The notes: generated from the sequence alone by a model not told the origin. 64,000 nucleotides of DNA from Sinomonas atrocyanea (GCF_001577305.1 NZ_CP014518.1:1364001-1428000); one strand, 5' to 3'. Positions 42,901 to 51,338 are shown, numbered from the stretch's first letter. Made by a program: numbers and translations.

Positions 42901-43320
42901 GTTGATGATGCGCCGCAGCTCGCCCTTCCAGGCCGGTTCGGCCGTCCGCGCGGCGCTCTGCTGGGACGCCTCGGCGCGGAGCCGCTGGGTATTGGCCGCG
43001 AGCACCACCGCGCCGATGTGCTTGCAGTCCGCCGCGATGGGGCAGGTGCACCATCCGCCGGCGTAGCGGTAGGTGGCCTGCTGGGGCTTGAGGTAGACGC
43101 CGACCTCGTATGGCTCCTCTGCCGTGCCGAAGACCTGGGCCGTCATCTCGCTGATGTCGGGGTGCCAGGCCAGGTTCTCGACCCGTCCGTCCCTGGCGTA
43201 GGCATGGGCCCGGGACATGGCCGCCGCTCCGATCCTGGCGACCATTCCGGCGACGTCCACGAGGGGCAGGGCTCCGCCGCCGGTGCCAGGGTGCTGGCCA
43301 GCGAGGGAGAGGGGTGTCAT
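39937..43320 (-). CDS. SNF2-family helicase with N-terminal SWIM zinc finger
   Basis: A 1127-residue protein. The SWIM finger at residues ~90-108 reads CTCPIAADCKHIGAVVL (CxC..CxH). A long middle region of the bacterial-SNF2 type follows. The motor then has GVLADDMGLGKTLQTLALI (Walker A), DEAQFLKN (DExx), ALTGTPLENN, and helicase-C motifs FSQFTSF, LISLKAGGFGLNLT and DRAHRIGQSRRV. It probably translocates on duplex DNA to remodel protein-DNA complexes. The HepA/RapA-like role is only family-level inference. No partner genes nearby. Confidence 0.92.
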   Translation of the reverse strand: MTPLSLAGQHPGTGGGALPLVDVAGMVARIGAAAMSRAHAYARDGRVENLAWHPDISEMTAQVFGTAEEPYEVGVYLKPQQATYRYAGGWCTCPIAADCKHIGAVVLAANTQRLRAEASQQSAARTAEPAWKGELRRIINPAGERHVHGRSGRLGLQFELRDVEARLGGRFARSGARRRGEHRLGMRPVEYNPATGRWLRGDLSWSRFGRPDHVGDFYTPHFELLRELQALRLGTGSGYWNGNDPWLYLDEFTSPLLWTLLGAAAPLGLELVAARRGTGVTLADGTAAVGLEALPGEDDPAALRLVPTLAVDGVALPMERAGTIADHGAYAIVRTGADGELIILAQSESRLGERERALLGTPGGVEIPAADRESFLAEFYPDLARSVTITADDAVDLPPVEPPLLVLTASFGPRDELRLAWHWEYPTGDAVRQLPLAAVPGEGLHRDEAAEEGTLQRVAEALADSPLAGALVGPARLEDLDTADFAERTLPALERLDGVAVRIEGTKPDYRRLEGAPQLVLSAVESEKNDWFDLGLMVKIEDRSIPFQDIFTALARGRDKVLMPDKTWFRIDTPEIRRLKRIIDESHELREWRIEGPPAKRPPRLSVYQAGLWDEISELAGETVEPARWKQTVEGLLDPRALDPVPVPGGLAATLRPYQDEGFQWLAFLHRHGLGGVLADDMGLGKTLQTLALILHARDTAPAPQPGAAEPDAAAKPPFLVLAPTSVVPNWEAEAGRFAPGLRTVALTDTQGKSGTPVAASADGADIVVTSYALFRLDFEAYAALDWSGLIMDEAQFLKNRATKVHQCARDLETPFKLALTGTPLENNLMELWSLFAIVSPGLFPAASHFAQDFARPIEKGGDADRLARLRRRVRPLMLRRTKEAVATELPEKFEQRLDVELSPKHRSLYQQYLQREREKVLGLVEDLDRHRFIVFRSLTLLRLMALDPALVDDSHEGVMPAKLDALLEQLDDVVAEGHRALVFSQFTSFLKKAAERLDAAGIAYEYLDGSTRRRGEVVSRFKEGEAPVFLISLKAGGFGLNLTEADYCFLLDPWWNPAAEAQAVDRAHRIGQSRRVMTYRLVAKGTIEEKVMELKEKKAALFSSVVDDDAMFSSSLTAEDVRGLLA

Positions 43321-43381
43321 GCCTTCATCGTCCCATGCGCCACCGACAGCCGTGGTCCCGGGGTGTGCAGGCCGCGGGGTG

Positions 43382-44260
43382 CTATCTGCAGCCTTCGCCC
43401 GCGGGGTTGGCAGTGCAGTCGTCGGCGTAGAGCTTGACTTCGGACCGCCACACGCTCAGCATCTTCGGTGCACTGGGGACCGGAGCGTTGCCCGCGATGG
43501 GCTGGAAGGGGCCGCCGTCCACGGAGAACTCTCCGGTGAAGACGGTGGTCAGCCCGACGTTCATGTCCCCGGTGGCCCTGTAGACGTGGCTCGTGACGGT
43601 CTTCTCGCCCCACCGTGCCTCGGGGACCGGACCGCCTGCCACCGCGGTGACAAGGCTCGTCCCGTCGCCGTAGCTCCAGTGGTACTCGCTCGGCTTGACG
43701 CGGATGTCCACCTTCTTGCCGACGATCGTGATGGAGAAGGACTGGTCGGAGGGCTCCGCGTAGATGTTGGTCTCGGCGCCCTTGAGCGTGTGGCGCCCAG
43801 GCTGGCTGCCGACCGTGGAGGCCTTGATCGGCAGTTCGCGCAGCTGCTTCTCGGTCACCGCGATGACGACGTCGCCGGGCCGTTCAGGCGGTTTGCCCGG
43901 ATAGAGGCACGCCTGTTCGAGCCGCTCCCATGGCGCCCCCTGCTTCCGGGTGTCCTGCCGCTCCCACACGACCATCTTCCCGCCCGGCTCGGCGCGGCAG
44001 CGGCTGTTGACTGCGGCACAGGAATTCTGCTCTGGAGTATCGGTGTCGCTGACGCAGGCGGGTGTATAGGAGTAGACATAAACATCGGCCACGCCTTCGA
44101 TATTGGGAAATTTGATCTCGACTTGCCCCGATCGCGTGCCGTTCACCTCGACTGCTTCTTTACCGAAGTCGGAGATCGGGTCAGCAGCGTACGCGATGCT
44201 CGCCGACCACAAGGCATGAAGGACAAGGAAGAAGCCGATCGCCAGGCGTCGAGAGGTCAT
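43382..44260 (-). CDS. Secreted protein with PKD-like region, unknown function
   Basis: A 292-residue protein. The signal peptide is MTSRRLAIGFFLVLHALWSA onward (cleavage near AYAAD). Six Cys suggest disulfides outside the cell (CVSDTDTPEQNSC, CRAEP, the C-terminal DDCTANPAGEGC). The stretch YHWSYGDGTSLVT with TVTSHVYRATGDMNV is PKD-like (WxxGDG ... HxY). ATG 44260 overlaps the stop of the upstream lipoprotein gene (ATGA), so the two are coupled. Base composition is less GC-rich than the neighbours. Confidence 0.7.
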   Translation of the reverse strand: MTSRRLAIGFFLVLHALWSASIAYAADPISDFGKEAVEVNGTRSGQVEIKFPNIEGVADVYVYSYTPACVSDTDTPEQNSCAAVNSRCRAEPGGKMVVWERQDTRKQGAPWERLEQACLYPGKPPERPGDVVIAVTEKQLRELPIKASTVGSQPGRHTLKGAETNIYAEPSDQSFSITIVGKKVDIRVKPSEYHWSYGDGTSLVTAVAGGPVPEARWGEKTVTSHVYRATGDMNVGLTTVFTGEFSVDGGPFQPIAGNAPVPSAPKMLSVWRSEVKLYADDCTANPAGEGCR

Positions 44261-44901
44261 GCGTTCCCGGCCTGCGTAGTGAGCCATTTCCCGTTGGCGT
44301 AGATCGCGTAGATGGCTTTGGGGGCATCATCCGAAAGTGCCTGCTGAGACTTGGCTACCGAGCCATCGCGAGAGTACTGGGTCGCGGCGCTCTCATCGAT
44401 GAGAAAATATCCCAGTGCTTGCCCTAGCGGATCAAGCTTTAGGGTGCTGGAAAAGCCTTTCACGGTCCATCGAGGCCCTACATTCCAGCCATTCCCGCCA
44501 GCAACCCTATCGGCTCTAGCGATGTACCCATTGCAGATCTTGCAGTCCGGCTTAGATATCGCCTTGAGCGGCGCCGTGTCTCCGGTTTCCAGGGCATAGG
44601 TGACGGCGTCGAACCAGTACTGCGTGAACGCCTCGAACCCGGCCTTGGTGTTCTCCTTGGCGGCGGCAGGCATCTCGGGCTTGGGCAGGTTCCGTGCCGG
44701 CCCGGTGGAACTGGCGGGCGTGGGCCGGGAGTCGACGCTGGGTGTCGGCGTGGCCGTCGCGGAGGCACTGGGCGAGGCGGTGGGCGGGCCCTGGGACTCG
44801 GCGTCGGCGCCGCCGGAGCACCCCGAGAGTGCCAGGGCCGAGGCGAACGCAAGGACGGGCAGGGCAGAGCGAAGCGTGCAGCGGCGAATCGCCATTGACA
44901 T
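44257..44901 (-). CDS. Lipoprotein, DUF6318-like
   Basis: A 214-residue lipoprotein: basic start, hydrophobic segment and lipobox LALSGCSGG, then a Ser/Thr/Pro-rich spacer (~35-72). A folded domain follows with FTQYWFDAVTYALETGDT and a Cys pair in KPDCKICNGYI. This resembles actinobacterial DUF6318 lipoproteins; the assignment is tentative. ATG 44895 with GGGGG 7 bases upstream is an alternative start. It is coupled to the secreted partner gene. Locally lower GC (44290-44530). Confidence 0.65.
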   Translation of the reverse strand: MSMAIRRCTLRSALPVLAFASALALSGCSGGADAESQGPPTASPSASATATPTPSVDSRPTPASSTGPARNLPKPEMPAAAKENTKAGFEAFTQYWFDAVTYALETGDTAPLKAISKPDCKICNGYIARADRVAGGNGWNVGPRWTVKGFSSTLKLDPLGQALGYFLIDESAATQYSRDGSVAKSQQALSDDAPKAIYAIYANGKWLTTQAGNA

Positions 44902-44988
44902 CCCCCGAGGTCGTTGGTGTGGGCGCCGCCCGGTGCGTGGCGACGCTTGTCCGGCAGTCTACAAGCCTGTGACTAGACCTGTCGGGAG

Positions 44989-44997
44989 TTATCCACA
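44989..44997 (+). promoter_or_regulatory. Perfect DnaA-box nonamer
   Basis: TTATCCACA matches the DnaA consensus exactly, in the non-coding gap between the UDP-glucose dehydrogenase stop and the lipoprotein start. It is flanked by the inverted pair CCTGTG (44966-44971)/CACAGG (44994-44999). A single box only; no origin-like cluster. Confidence 0.35.
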
Positions 44998-45007
44998 GGA
45001 GCGCTGC

Positions 45008-46345
45008 TCATGCACAGGCCCGGGCGCGGAGGGCGTCGCCGGTGCCGAGGCCGTGGAGCTCCCAGCCGGCCTCGCGCCAAGCCGCTGCGTCGAGGACGTT
45101 GCGGGCGTCGAGGATCACCGGGCGGCGGACCCGGAAGGCGGCCTCGGCCGGGTCGATCGCCCGGAACTGCGGCCACTCGGTCAGCAGCAGCACGAGCTCG
45201 GCGCCCTGGAGCGCAGCGGGCAGGGACGGCTCGAACTCGAGCTGCGGGAAGCGCAGCCAGGCGTTGTTGATCGCCTTCGGGTCCGTCACCACCACGTGTG
45301 CCCCGGCCGCCGCGAGCCGTAGGGCGACATCGAGGGCGGGGGAGTCGCGGATGTCGTCGGTGTCCGGCTTGAACGCCGCGCCGAGCACGGCCACGCGCCG
45401 CCCCGCGACGTCGCCGCCGCACAGGTCCGCGGCGAGGGCCGCCACGCGCCCGCGCTGGCCCTCGTTGACCGCGTCCACGAGGCCCATCCACGCGTCCACG
45501 GAGTCCACGCCGAGTTCCTGCGCCTGGGCCCGGAACGAGCGGATGTCCTTGGGCAGGCACCCGCCGCCGAATCCGAGCCCGGCCGCGAGGTAGCGCTGGC
45601 CGATGCGAGGGTCCAGGCCCATGGCGGCGGAGAGCTGGGTGACGTCGGCGCCGGCGGCGTCGCACAGCTCGGACATCGCGTTGATGTAGGAGAGCTTCGT
45701 GGCGAGGTAGGCGTTCGCCGCGGACTTGATGAGCTCGGCGGTCGCGAAGCTGCACACGATCCGCGGCACGCCGGCCTGCAGCAGGGGAGCGTAGACGGTA
45801 TCGAGCGTCCGCGCGGCGGCCGTCCCGCCGTCGTCGTCCGCCACCCCGTACACGAGCCGGTCCGGCACGAGGGAGTCCTTCACGGCGGTCCCCTGCCGCA
45901 GGAACTCGGGGTTCCACGCGAGCCCGAGGTCCTCCCGGCCGAGCCATTCGCGCACGCGGTGGACCGTCCCCACCGGGACCGTGGACTTGCCCACGACGGC
46001 GGCCCCGGCCTTCGCGTGCCGGCCCACCGAGCGCGCGGCCGCCTCGAGGTACGCCAGGTCGGCCACGCCGCTCGTCTTGGACTGGGGGGTCCCGACGCAC
46101 AGGAAGTGCACGTCGCAGTCCGCCGCGAGGGCCATGTCGGTGGAGAACACGAGCCGGCCCGTGGCCCGGCCCTCGGCGAGGAGCTCCTCGAGCCCGGGCT
46201 CGAAGAACGGCGCGGTGGCACGGGCCAGGCGCGCCGCCTTGTCCGCGTCGGTGTCGATGCCCACCACGGTGTGGCCCATCGAGGCGAGCGTGGCGGCGTG
46301 GACCGCCCCCAGGTAGCCGCAGCCGATGACGGAGATCTTCATCAT
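45008..46345 (-). CDS. UDP-glucose 6-dehydrogenase
   Basis: A 445-residue enzyme making UDP-glucuronate from UDP-glucose with two NAD+. The NAD fold begins ISVIGCGYLGAVHA. FLCVGTPQS, KSTVPVGT and NPEFLRQGTAVKDSL follow the family, the catalytic Cys is in GLGFGGGCLPKDI, and the C-terminal UDP domain has GAAFKPDTDDIRDSPAL. Two ATGs are adjacent at the start. It follows a glycosyltransferase on the same strand, 43 bases away, so the pair probably builds a surface glycan or glycolipid. Confidence 0.92.
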   Translation of the reverse strand: MMKISVIGCGYLGAVHAATLASMGHTVVGIDTDADKAARLARATAPFFEPGLEELLAEGRATGRLVFSTDMALAADCDVHFLCVGTPQSKTSGVADLAYLEAAARSVGRHAKAGAAVVGKSTVPVGTVHRVREWLGREDLGLAWNPEFLRQGTAVKDSLVPDRLVYGVADDDGGTAAARTLDTVYAPLLQAGVPRIVCSFATAELIKSAANAYLATKLSYINAMSELCDAAGADVTQLSAAMGLDPRIGQRYLAAGLGFGGGCLPKDIRSFRAQAQELGVDSVDAWMGLVDAVNEGQRGRVAALAADLCGGDVAGRRVAVLGAAFKPDTDDIRDSPALDVALRLAAAGAHVVVTDPKAINNAWLRFPQLEFEPSLPAALQGAELVLLLTEWPQFRAIDPAEAAFRVRRPVILDARNVLDAAAWREAGWELHGLGTGDALRARACA

Positions 46346-46388
46346 GTCCCTTCCTTCCCTTGCGCCCCTCGCCGGGATCCGGCGGCAC

Positions 46389-47546
46389 TCACCGTGCCGG
46401 GACCGCGGCGCGGGCGATGACGTCCTCGTAGTGCCCGATGAGCTGGGCGCAGATGGCCCTCCAGGACCGGCCCTGGACGCTCCGCCAGGCGGCCTCGGCG
46501 AACGCGGCGCGCTTCGCGTCGTCGCCGAGGAGGTCCTGGGCGTAGGAGCGAAGCTGGGCCAGGTCGCCGGGGGAGTAGAGCCAGCCGGTCTTGGAGTTCT
46601 GCACGAGGTCGAGCGGGCCGCCTCGCCCCGTCGCGACCACCGGCACCCCGGAGGCCATGGCCTCCTGGATGGTCTGGCAGAACGTCTCGAACTCCCCCGG
46701 GTGGACGAACAGGTCGAAACTCGCCACGATCCGCGCAAGGTCCTCGCCGCCCTTGAACCCGGTGAAGTGCGCCCCGGGCAGCTGCGCCTCGAGCTGGGCC
46801 CGCAGCGGCCCGTCGCCGACCACCACGAGCCTGGTGCCCGGCAGGTCCGCGAGCACGCGCAGGTCCTCGACCTGCTTCTCCGCCGCGAGCCGCCCCACGT
46901 AGCCGATCACGGCCACCGGCGCGCCCTCGGGAGTCCGCCCGGCCACCGAGGCCCGCCACGCGGCGTCGCGCTTCGCCGGGGTGAACCGGGCCGTGTCCAC
47001 GCCGCGGCGCCACAGCTCGACGCCGGGGATCCCGCGCCCGCGCAGCTGGTTGAGCGCGAAGGTCGACGGCGCGAGGGTCCGGTCCGCGAGAAGGTGGATG
47101 GCCTCCACCCGCTGCCAGGCCCAGTTCTCCAGGAACGGCACCCCGTACCGGGCCGCGTAGCCGGGCACCTCCGTCTGGTACACGGCCACGGTGGGGATCC
47201 CGAGCTGGCTCGCTGCCCGCACGGCCCGCCATCCGAGCTCGAACGGGGAGGCGAGGTGCACCACGTCGGGCTGGAACGCCCGCAGGATCCGCCGCACCTT
47301 CGGCACGGCCCCGAAGGCGATCCGCACATTGGGGTACCCGGCCACCGGCACGGCCGGCAGCCGCACGACCCGCGCCCCGGAGACGGTCTCGTGCTGCGGG
47401 AAGACCGCGCCGGCCCCTTCGCCGGACGGGGCGAGCACGAGCACCTCGTCGCCGCGCTCGCGCAGGTGGTCGAGCACCCGCAGGACGGAGTGGGTGACGC
47501 CGTTCATCTGCGGCAGGAACGACTCGGCAACAATCGCGATCCTCAC
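46389..47546 (-). CDS. Glycosyltransferase family 4-like (mannosyltransferase type)
   Basis: A 385-residue GT-B enzyme. The N-terminal acceptor domain starts IAIVAESFLPQMNGVTHSV; WRRGVDTARFTPAKR follows. The nucleotide-sugar domain carries IGYVGRLAAEKQ, VVVGDGP and the EX7E motif EFETFCQTIQE. This form is close to actinobacterial phosphatidylinositol or GlcA-diacylglycerol mannosyltransferases such as MgtA. With the UDP-glucose dehydrogenase downstream, a glucuronate glycolipid step is an attractive but unproven idea. GTG 47546 has a close GGAGG. Confidence 0.85.
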   Translation of the reverse strand: MRIAIVAESFLPQMNGVTHSVLRVLDHLRERGDEVLVLAPSGEGAGAVFPQHETVSGARVVRLPAVPVAGYPNVRIAFGAVPKVRRILRAFQPDVVHLASPFELGWRAVRAASQLGIPTVAVYQTEVPGYAARYGVPFLENWAWQRVEAIHLLADRTLAPSTFALNQLRGRGIPGVELWRRGVDTARFTPAKRDAAWRASVAGRTPEGAPVAVIGYVGRLAAEKQVEDLRVLADLPGTRLVVVGDGPLRAQLEAQLPGAHFTGFKGGEDLARIVASFDLFVHPGEFETFCQTIQEAMASGVPVVATGRGGPLDLVQNSKTGWLYSPGDLAQLRSYAQDLLGDDAKRAAFAEAAWRSVQGRSWRAICAQLIGHYEDVIARAAVPAR

Positions 47547-47700
47547 GCCTCCACGCTCCGCTGCCCGTCTGGCCGGGCGGAGGCGGGGGCGTGACCTCCG
47601 GGGGAAGGCCGGGTGAACGCCCGGAACACCGGTGCTGTGACGTGCGGCACACTCGCCGCCGACGGGGAATGGCGCCGCGCGGGGTCCCGTTGCCCAGAGC

Positions 47701-48867
47701 ATGACGATCCAGGACACCGCTTCCGGCCGCGCCTCGGCGGCTCCGCTCTCGAGCCTCTTCACCCCCTTCGACCTCGGCACCCTCCGCGTGCCCAACCGCT
47801 TCGTCATGGCTCCCATGACGCGCGAGTTCTCGCCCGAGGGGACGGTGACGGACGACGTCGTGGGCTACTACGCGCGCCGCGCCGCGGCCGGCGTCGGGCT
47901 CCTCATCACGGAGGGCGTCTACGTCTCGGAGGACTCCGGCCCGAGCACCCGGGTGCCGCGCCTGTTCGGCGAGGCCCAGCTCGCCGCCTGGCGCCGCCTG
48001 GTCGAGGAGGTCCACGCGGCCGGCGGCGCGATCGTGCCCCAGCTCTGGCACCTCGGCGCCGCCCGCGGCGACCACGCCGAGTTCAACCCGGAGCTGCCCT
48101 CCCTCAGCCCCTCCGGGATCGCCCCGAACGGCGCCCAGCGCGGCCGCGCCGCGACCGTGGAGGAGCTGGCCCGCATCCGCGACGACTTCGCCCGTGCCGC
48201 CGCCGCGGCCAAGGAGGCCGGGTTCGACGGGGTCGAGCTGCACGGCGCCCACGGCTACCTCCTCGACCAGTTCCTCTGGGAGGGCACGAACCGCCGCGAG
48301 GACCAGTACGGCGGATCGCTCGAGGCCCGGCTCCGCTTCCCCGCAGAGGTCGCCTCGGCGGTGCGCGCCGCCGTCGGCCCCGACTACCCGGTGATCTTCC
48401 GCTTCTCCCAGTGGAAGTCCGGCGACTACGGCGCGCGGATCGCCCAGACGCCCGAGGAGCTCGGCACCGTCCTGAGCACGCTCGCCGAGGCCGGCGTCTC
48501 GGCGTTCCACCCCTCCACCCGCCGCCACTGGGAGCCCGCGTTCCCCGAGGCCGCCGGCACCGGCGGCGCGGCAGGGGACGCCGCGCTCGGCCTCGCGGGC
48601 TGGACCAAGAAGCTCTCCGGCCTGCCCGTCATCACGGTCGGCTCAGTGGGCCTGGACAACGAGTTCGAGGTCACGTGGCAGGAGGGCGGCCGCTCCCAGG
48701 TCCGCGGCCTCGAGGCCCTGCTGGCGCAGTTCGGCCGCGGTGAGTTCGACCTCGTCGCGGTGGGCCGCGTCCTGCTCTCGGACCCGCGCTGGGTCGAGAA
48801 GGTCCGCGAGGGGCGCACGGAGGAGATCCGGCCGTTCAGCGCCGAGGACCGGCTCCACCTCTCCTGA
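47701..48867 (+). CDS. NADH:flavin oxidoreductase (old yellow enzyme family)
   Basis: A 388-residue FMN (beta/alpha)8 oxidoreductase: PNRFVMAPMTREFSPEG at the start, PQLWHLGA with the loop His, FDGVELHGAHGYLLDQFLW (substrate HxxH-like), NRREDQYGGSLEARLRF (phosphate), and VAVGRVLLSDPRWVEK. It reduces activated C=C bonds or nitro groups using NAD(P)H. It stands alone, divergent from the glycosyltransferase with a 154-base gap. Confidence 0.9.
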   Translation: MTIQDTASGRASAAPLSSLFTPFDLGTLRVPNRFVMAPMTREFSPEGTVTDDVVGYYARRAAAGVGLLITEGVYVSEDSGPSTRVPRLFGEAQLAAWRRLVEEVHAAGGAIVPQLWHLGAARGDHAEFNPELPSLSPSGIAPNGAQRGRAATVEELARIRDDFARAAAAAKEAGFDGVELHGAHGYLLDQFLWEGTNRREDQYGGSLEARLRFPAEVASAVRAAVGPDYPVIFRFSQWKSGDYGARIAQTPEELGTVLSTLAEAGVSAFHPSTRRHWEPAFPEAAGTGGAAGDAALGLAGWTKKLSGLPVITVGSVGLDNEFEVTWQEGGRSQVRGLEALLAQFGRGEFDLVAVGRVLLSDPRWVEKVREGRTEEIRPFSAEDRLHLS

Positions 48868-48883
48868 CGCCGGGCAGCGCCGT

Positions 48884-48914
48884 CCGCCGGTGCGCCTGAG
48901 CGGCGCACCGGCGG
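48884..48914 (+). terminator. Hairpin terminator
   Basis: Perfect 13-base arms CCGCCGGTGCGCC (48884-48896) and its complement (48902-48914) with a 5-base loop, 17 bases after the old yellow enzyme stop and 22 bases before the next start. Confidence 0.75.
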
Positions 48915-48936
48915 CGCCGTGGCACAGTGGAGGGCG

Positions 48937-50247
48937 ATGAAACTCCGCGCCGACCAGTCTGGACTCCGCGGGCTCCCCATGCCGCTGTGGCTCCAGGGAG
49001 TCGCGGAAGCCGTCCAAGCCCTCCTGATCTCCGCCGTCCTGGCGATCGTCCCCGTGTGCGCCGTCTGGGCGACGGGCGGACTGGGGCCCTGGGCGCCCGA
49101 GGACGCCGCCCGCCTCGCGGGCCAGGCGTGGCTCCTCGCCCACGGGGTGCCGCTCAAGCTCAGCCTGGCCGCCGGGACGGGCGAGGCCGCCGAGCCCGTG
49201 ACGGGGACCGTGTCCCTGATCCCGCTAGGGCTCACGCTGATCCCCGTGCTCCTGGCCTGGCGGGCGGGCCGGCGGCTCGCGCGCGCCTCGTATGCGGACA
49301 CGCTGTGGCAGGCGCTCGCGGGCGCCGCGGCCGCCTACGCCGGGTTCGCGTTCGCCACCGCGTTCGTGTGCCGCACCCCCCAGGTGGATGTGGGCATGGT
49401 CGCCGCGACCCTGATCCCGCTCATCCCGGCCGGCCTCGGCCTCGTGGCCGGCGCCCGGCGCGAGGCCGGCGCCTGGACCCGGCTGATCGGGGTGGACGCG
49501 GTCGACTGGATCGCCCGCACCGGCCAGTACTCGCGGTGGGCCGGCAGCTATGTCTGGGCGGCGCTCCGCGCCGGGGCCGTGGGCCTGCTGACCTCGCTCG
49601 CCCTCGCCGCGCTGCTGCTCGCCGTGGACCTCCTGGGCCACTGGGCGGAGGCGGTGGCCGTGTTCGAGGGCGTGGGCGCCGACGCCGTGGGCGGGGCCGC
49701 CCTGACCGTCGCCCAGATCGGCTACATTCCCCACCTCGTGGTCTGGACCCTGGGCTGGGCCTCCGGCGCGGGCGTGGCGCTCGGGACGGGCTCGACGGCG
49801 GGGGCGCTCGCCACCGCGGTGGGGCCGCTCCCTCCGGTCCCGATGCTCGCCGCCGTGCCGACGGGCCCGCTCGTCTTCGGGCCGGCGGCCCTCGTGGTTC
49901 CGGTCCTCGGCGGCCTCGCCGCCGGCTGGTGGTTCGTGCGCGAGGGGGAGGACCACTTCGACGAGTGGCTCTCCATCAAGGTCCGCGCGCGGTGGTTCTC
50001 CGCGCCCGTCTCGGCGCTCTTCCTCGGCGCGCTCGTCGGCGCCGTCGCGGGCGTCCTGGCGGCGGGGCTCGCGTGGCTCACCAGCGGTTCTGCCGGCGTG
50101 GGCCGGCTCACCGAGCTCGGCGTGAGCCCCCTGTGGATGCTCGTCTGGGTCGGGGCCGAGACCGCGATAGGGGCCTGCCTCGGCTACGCCCTCGGGCCCT
50201 GGCTCGAGCGCTCCCGCTCCCGCAGCGCCGACTCAGCCGACGTCTAG
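48937..50247 (+). CDS. Polytopic membrane protein, DUF6350-like
   Basis: A 436-residue protein with about ten hydrophobic helices separated by Ala/Gly/Leu-rich loops (LISAVLAIVPVCAVWATGG; LIPLGLTLIPVLLAWRAG). Actinobacterial DUF6350 proteins commonly sit beside purN, as here. Function unknown. ATG 48937 with GGAGGG upstream is preferred over in-frame GTG 48919, which would lie in the terminator's shadow. Confidence 0.7.
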   Translation: MKLRADQSGLRGLPMPLWLQGVAEAVQALLISAVLAIVPVCAVWATGGLGPWAPEDAARLAGQAWLLAHGVPLKLSLAAGTGEAAEPVTGTVSLIPLGLTLIPVLLAWRAGRRLARASYADTLWQALAGAAAAYAGFAFATAFVCRTPQVDVGMVAATLIPLIPAGLGLVAGARREAGAWTRLIGVDAVDWIARTGQYSRWAGSYVWAALRAGAVGLLTSLALAALLLAVDLLGHWAEAVAVFEGVGADAVGGAALTVAQIGYIPHLVVWTLGWASGAGVALGTGSTAGALATAVGPLPPVPMLAAVPTGPLVFGPAALVVPVLGGLAAGWWFVREGEDHFDEWLSIKVRARWFSAPVSALFLGALVGAVAGVLAAGLAWLTSGSAGVGRLTELGVSPLWMLVWVGAETAIGACLGYALGPWLERSRSRSADSADV

Positions 50248-50249
50248 GC

Positions 50250-50633
50250 TCAGCCCCGGCCCGAGGCCGCGGCCAGTGCGGCGCGCAGGTCGGCCTGGCA
50301 GGAGTCCTTGGCCGTGATGGTGATCGCGTGGTGGGAGCAGTCCTCGAAGCGGGCCACCTGCCCGGCGAACGCCAGCGCGGCCGCGGAATAGAGCCCGAGC
50401 AGCAGCCCGACGAGCATGCCCGCCACGGCGCCCACGGCCAGCGACCGGGGGTGGCCGCCGCGCCCCACGCGCACGAGCACCGTGATCCCGCCGCCCAGTA
50501 CCGCCGCGGACAGCAGCGCCGAGGCCCAGGCCCAGCCGACGCCGTGCGCCGCCGCGATCCAGGTCAGGAGGACGGCCACCGCGAGGGCGCGGAGCAGGAG
50601 CTGGGTGCGGGCAAGGGAGGCCTGGGCGGTCAC
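50250..50633 (-). CDS. Small membrane protein, unknown
   Basis: A 127-residue protein with three or four hydrophobic helices (LLLRALAVAVLLTWIAAA; ALLSAAVLGGGITVLV; LAVGAVAGMLVGLLLGLYSA) and a soluble C-terminus with two Cys (FEDCSHH, DSCQADLRA). GTG 50633 is taken as start. It is convergent with the DUF6350-like gene (2 bases between stops) and divergent from purN. Confidence 0.6.
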   Translation of the reverse strand: MTAQASLARTQLLLRALAVAVLLTWIAAAHGVGWAWASALLSAAVLGGGITVLVRVGRGGHPRSLAVGAVAGMLVGLLLGLYSAAALAFAGQVARFEDCSHHAITITAKDSCQADLRAALAAASGRG

Positions 50634-50694
50634 GGTTCTCCACCCTACCGGCGCGCGGGCCTGCGGGCGCGCGCTGCGCCGGTAAGGTGGCCCC

Positions 50695-51276
50695 ATGCGC
50701 ATCGTGGTCCTCGTCTCCGGCACCGGCTCCAACCTGCAGGCCGTGATCGACGCCGTGCGGGCCGGCGAGCTCGATGTCGAGATCGCCGCGGTCGGCGCCG
50801 ACCGCGAGGGCACCTACGGCATCGAGCGCTCGGACGAGGCCGGCATCGAGACGTTCGTGGTGAACTTCAACTCGTTCCCCACTAGGGCCGAGTGGGATGC
50901 CGCGCTCGCGGACAAGGTGGCCTCCTACCGTCCGGACGTGGTCGTCTCCTCGGGCTTCATGCGGATCGTCAGCGCCGAGTTCATCGCGCGCTTCGGCGGC
51001 CGCTACCTCAACACGCATCCGGCACTGCTGCCCGCCTTCCCCGGCGCGCACGGCGTCCGCGACGCCCTCGACTACGGCGTGAAGGTCACCGGCTGCACGG
51101 TCCACTGGGCGGACGCCGGGGTGGACACCGGGCCGATCATCGCCCAGGAGGCCCTCGCGGTCGCCGACAGCGAGGACGAGGACTCGCTCCACGAGCGCAT
51201 CAAGGTCATCGAGCGGCGGCTGCTCATCGATGTCCTGCGCCGGCTTGCCGCGGGCGAGGTCCCCGCACCGGCCTGA
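50695..51276 (+). CDS. purN: Phosphoribosylglycinamide formyltransferase
   Basis: A 193-residue GART. It has the phosphate loop VLVSGTGSNLQA, catalytic Asn/His in YLNTHPALLPAFPGAHG, and GCTVHWADAGVDTGPII with the catalytic Asp. It transfers formyl from 10-formyl-THF to GAR in purine synthesis. Full length. Usually next to purH, but here about 3.1 kb of opposite-strand genes lie between. Confidence 0.95.
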   Translation: MRIVVLVSGTGSNLQAVIDAVRAGELDVEIAAVGADREGTYGIERSDEAGIETFVVNFNSFPTRAEWDAALADKVASYRPDVVVSSGFMRIVSAEFIARFGGRYLNTHPALLPAFPGAHGVRDALDYGVKVTGCTVHWADAGVDTGPIIAQEALAVADSEDEDSLHERIKVIERRLLIDVLRRLAAGEVPAPA

Positions 51277-51338
51277 GCGGCCCTGCCCCGCCTGGCGTCG
51301 CTGTCCCACCGGGCCGTCGCCGTCCCGCGGCGGGCAGA

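Noticed and set aside
40114..43437. A 1107-codon open frame on the + strand opposite the helicase
   Set aside because: It is an antisense shadow of the SNF2 gene, Arg/Gly/Glu-rich with no domain; the minus-strand product has every helicase motif.
44989..44997. Replication origin
   Set aside because: Only one DnaA box, no dnaA/dnaN genes, no AT-rich unwinding region.
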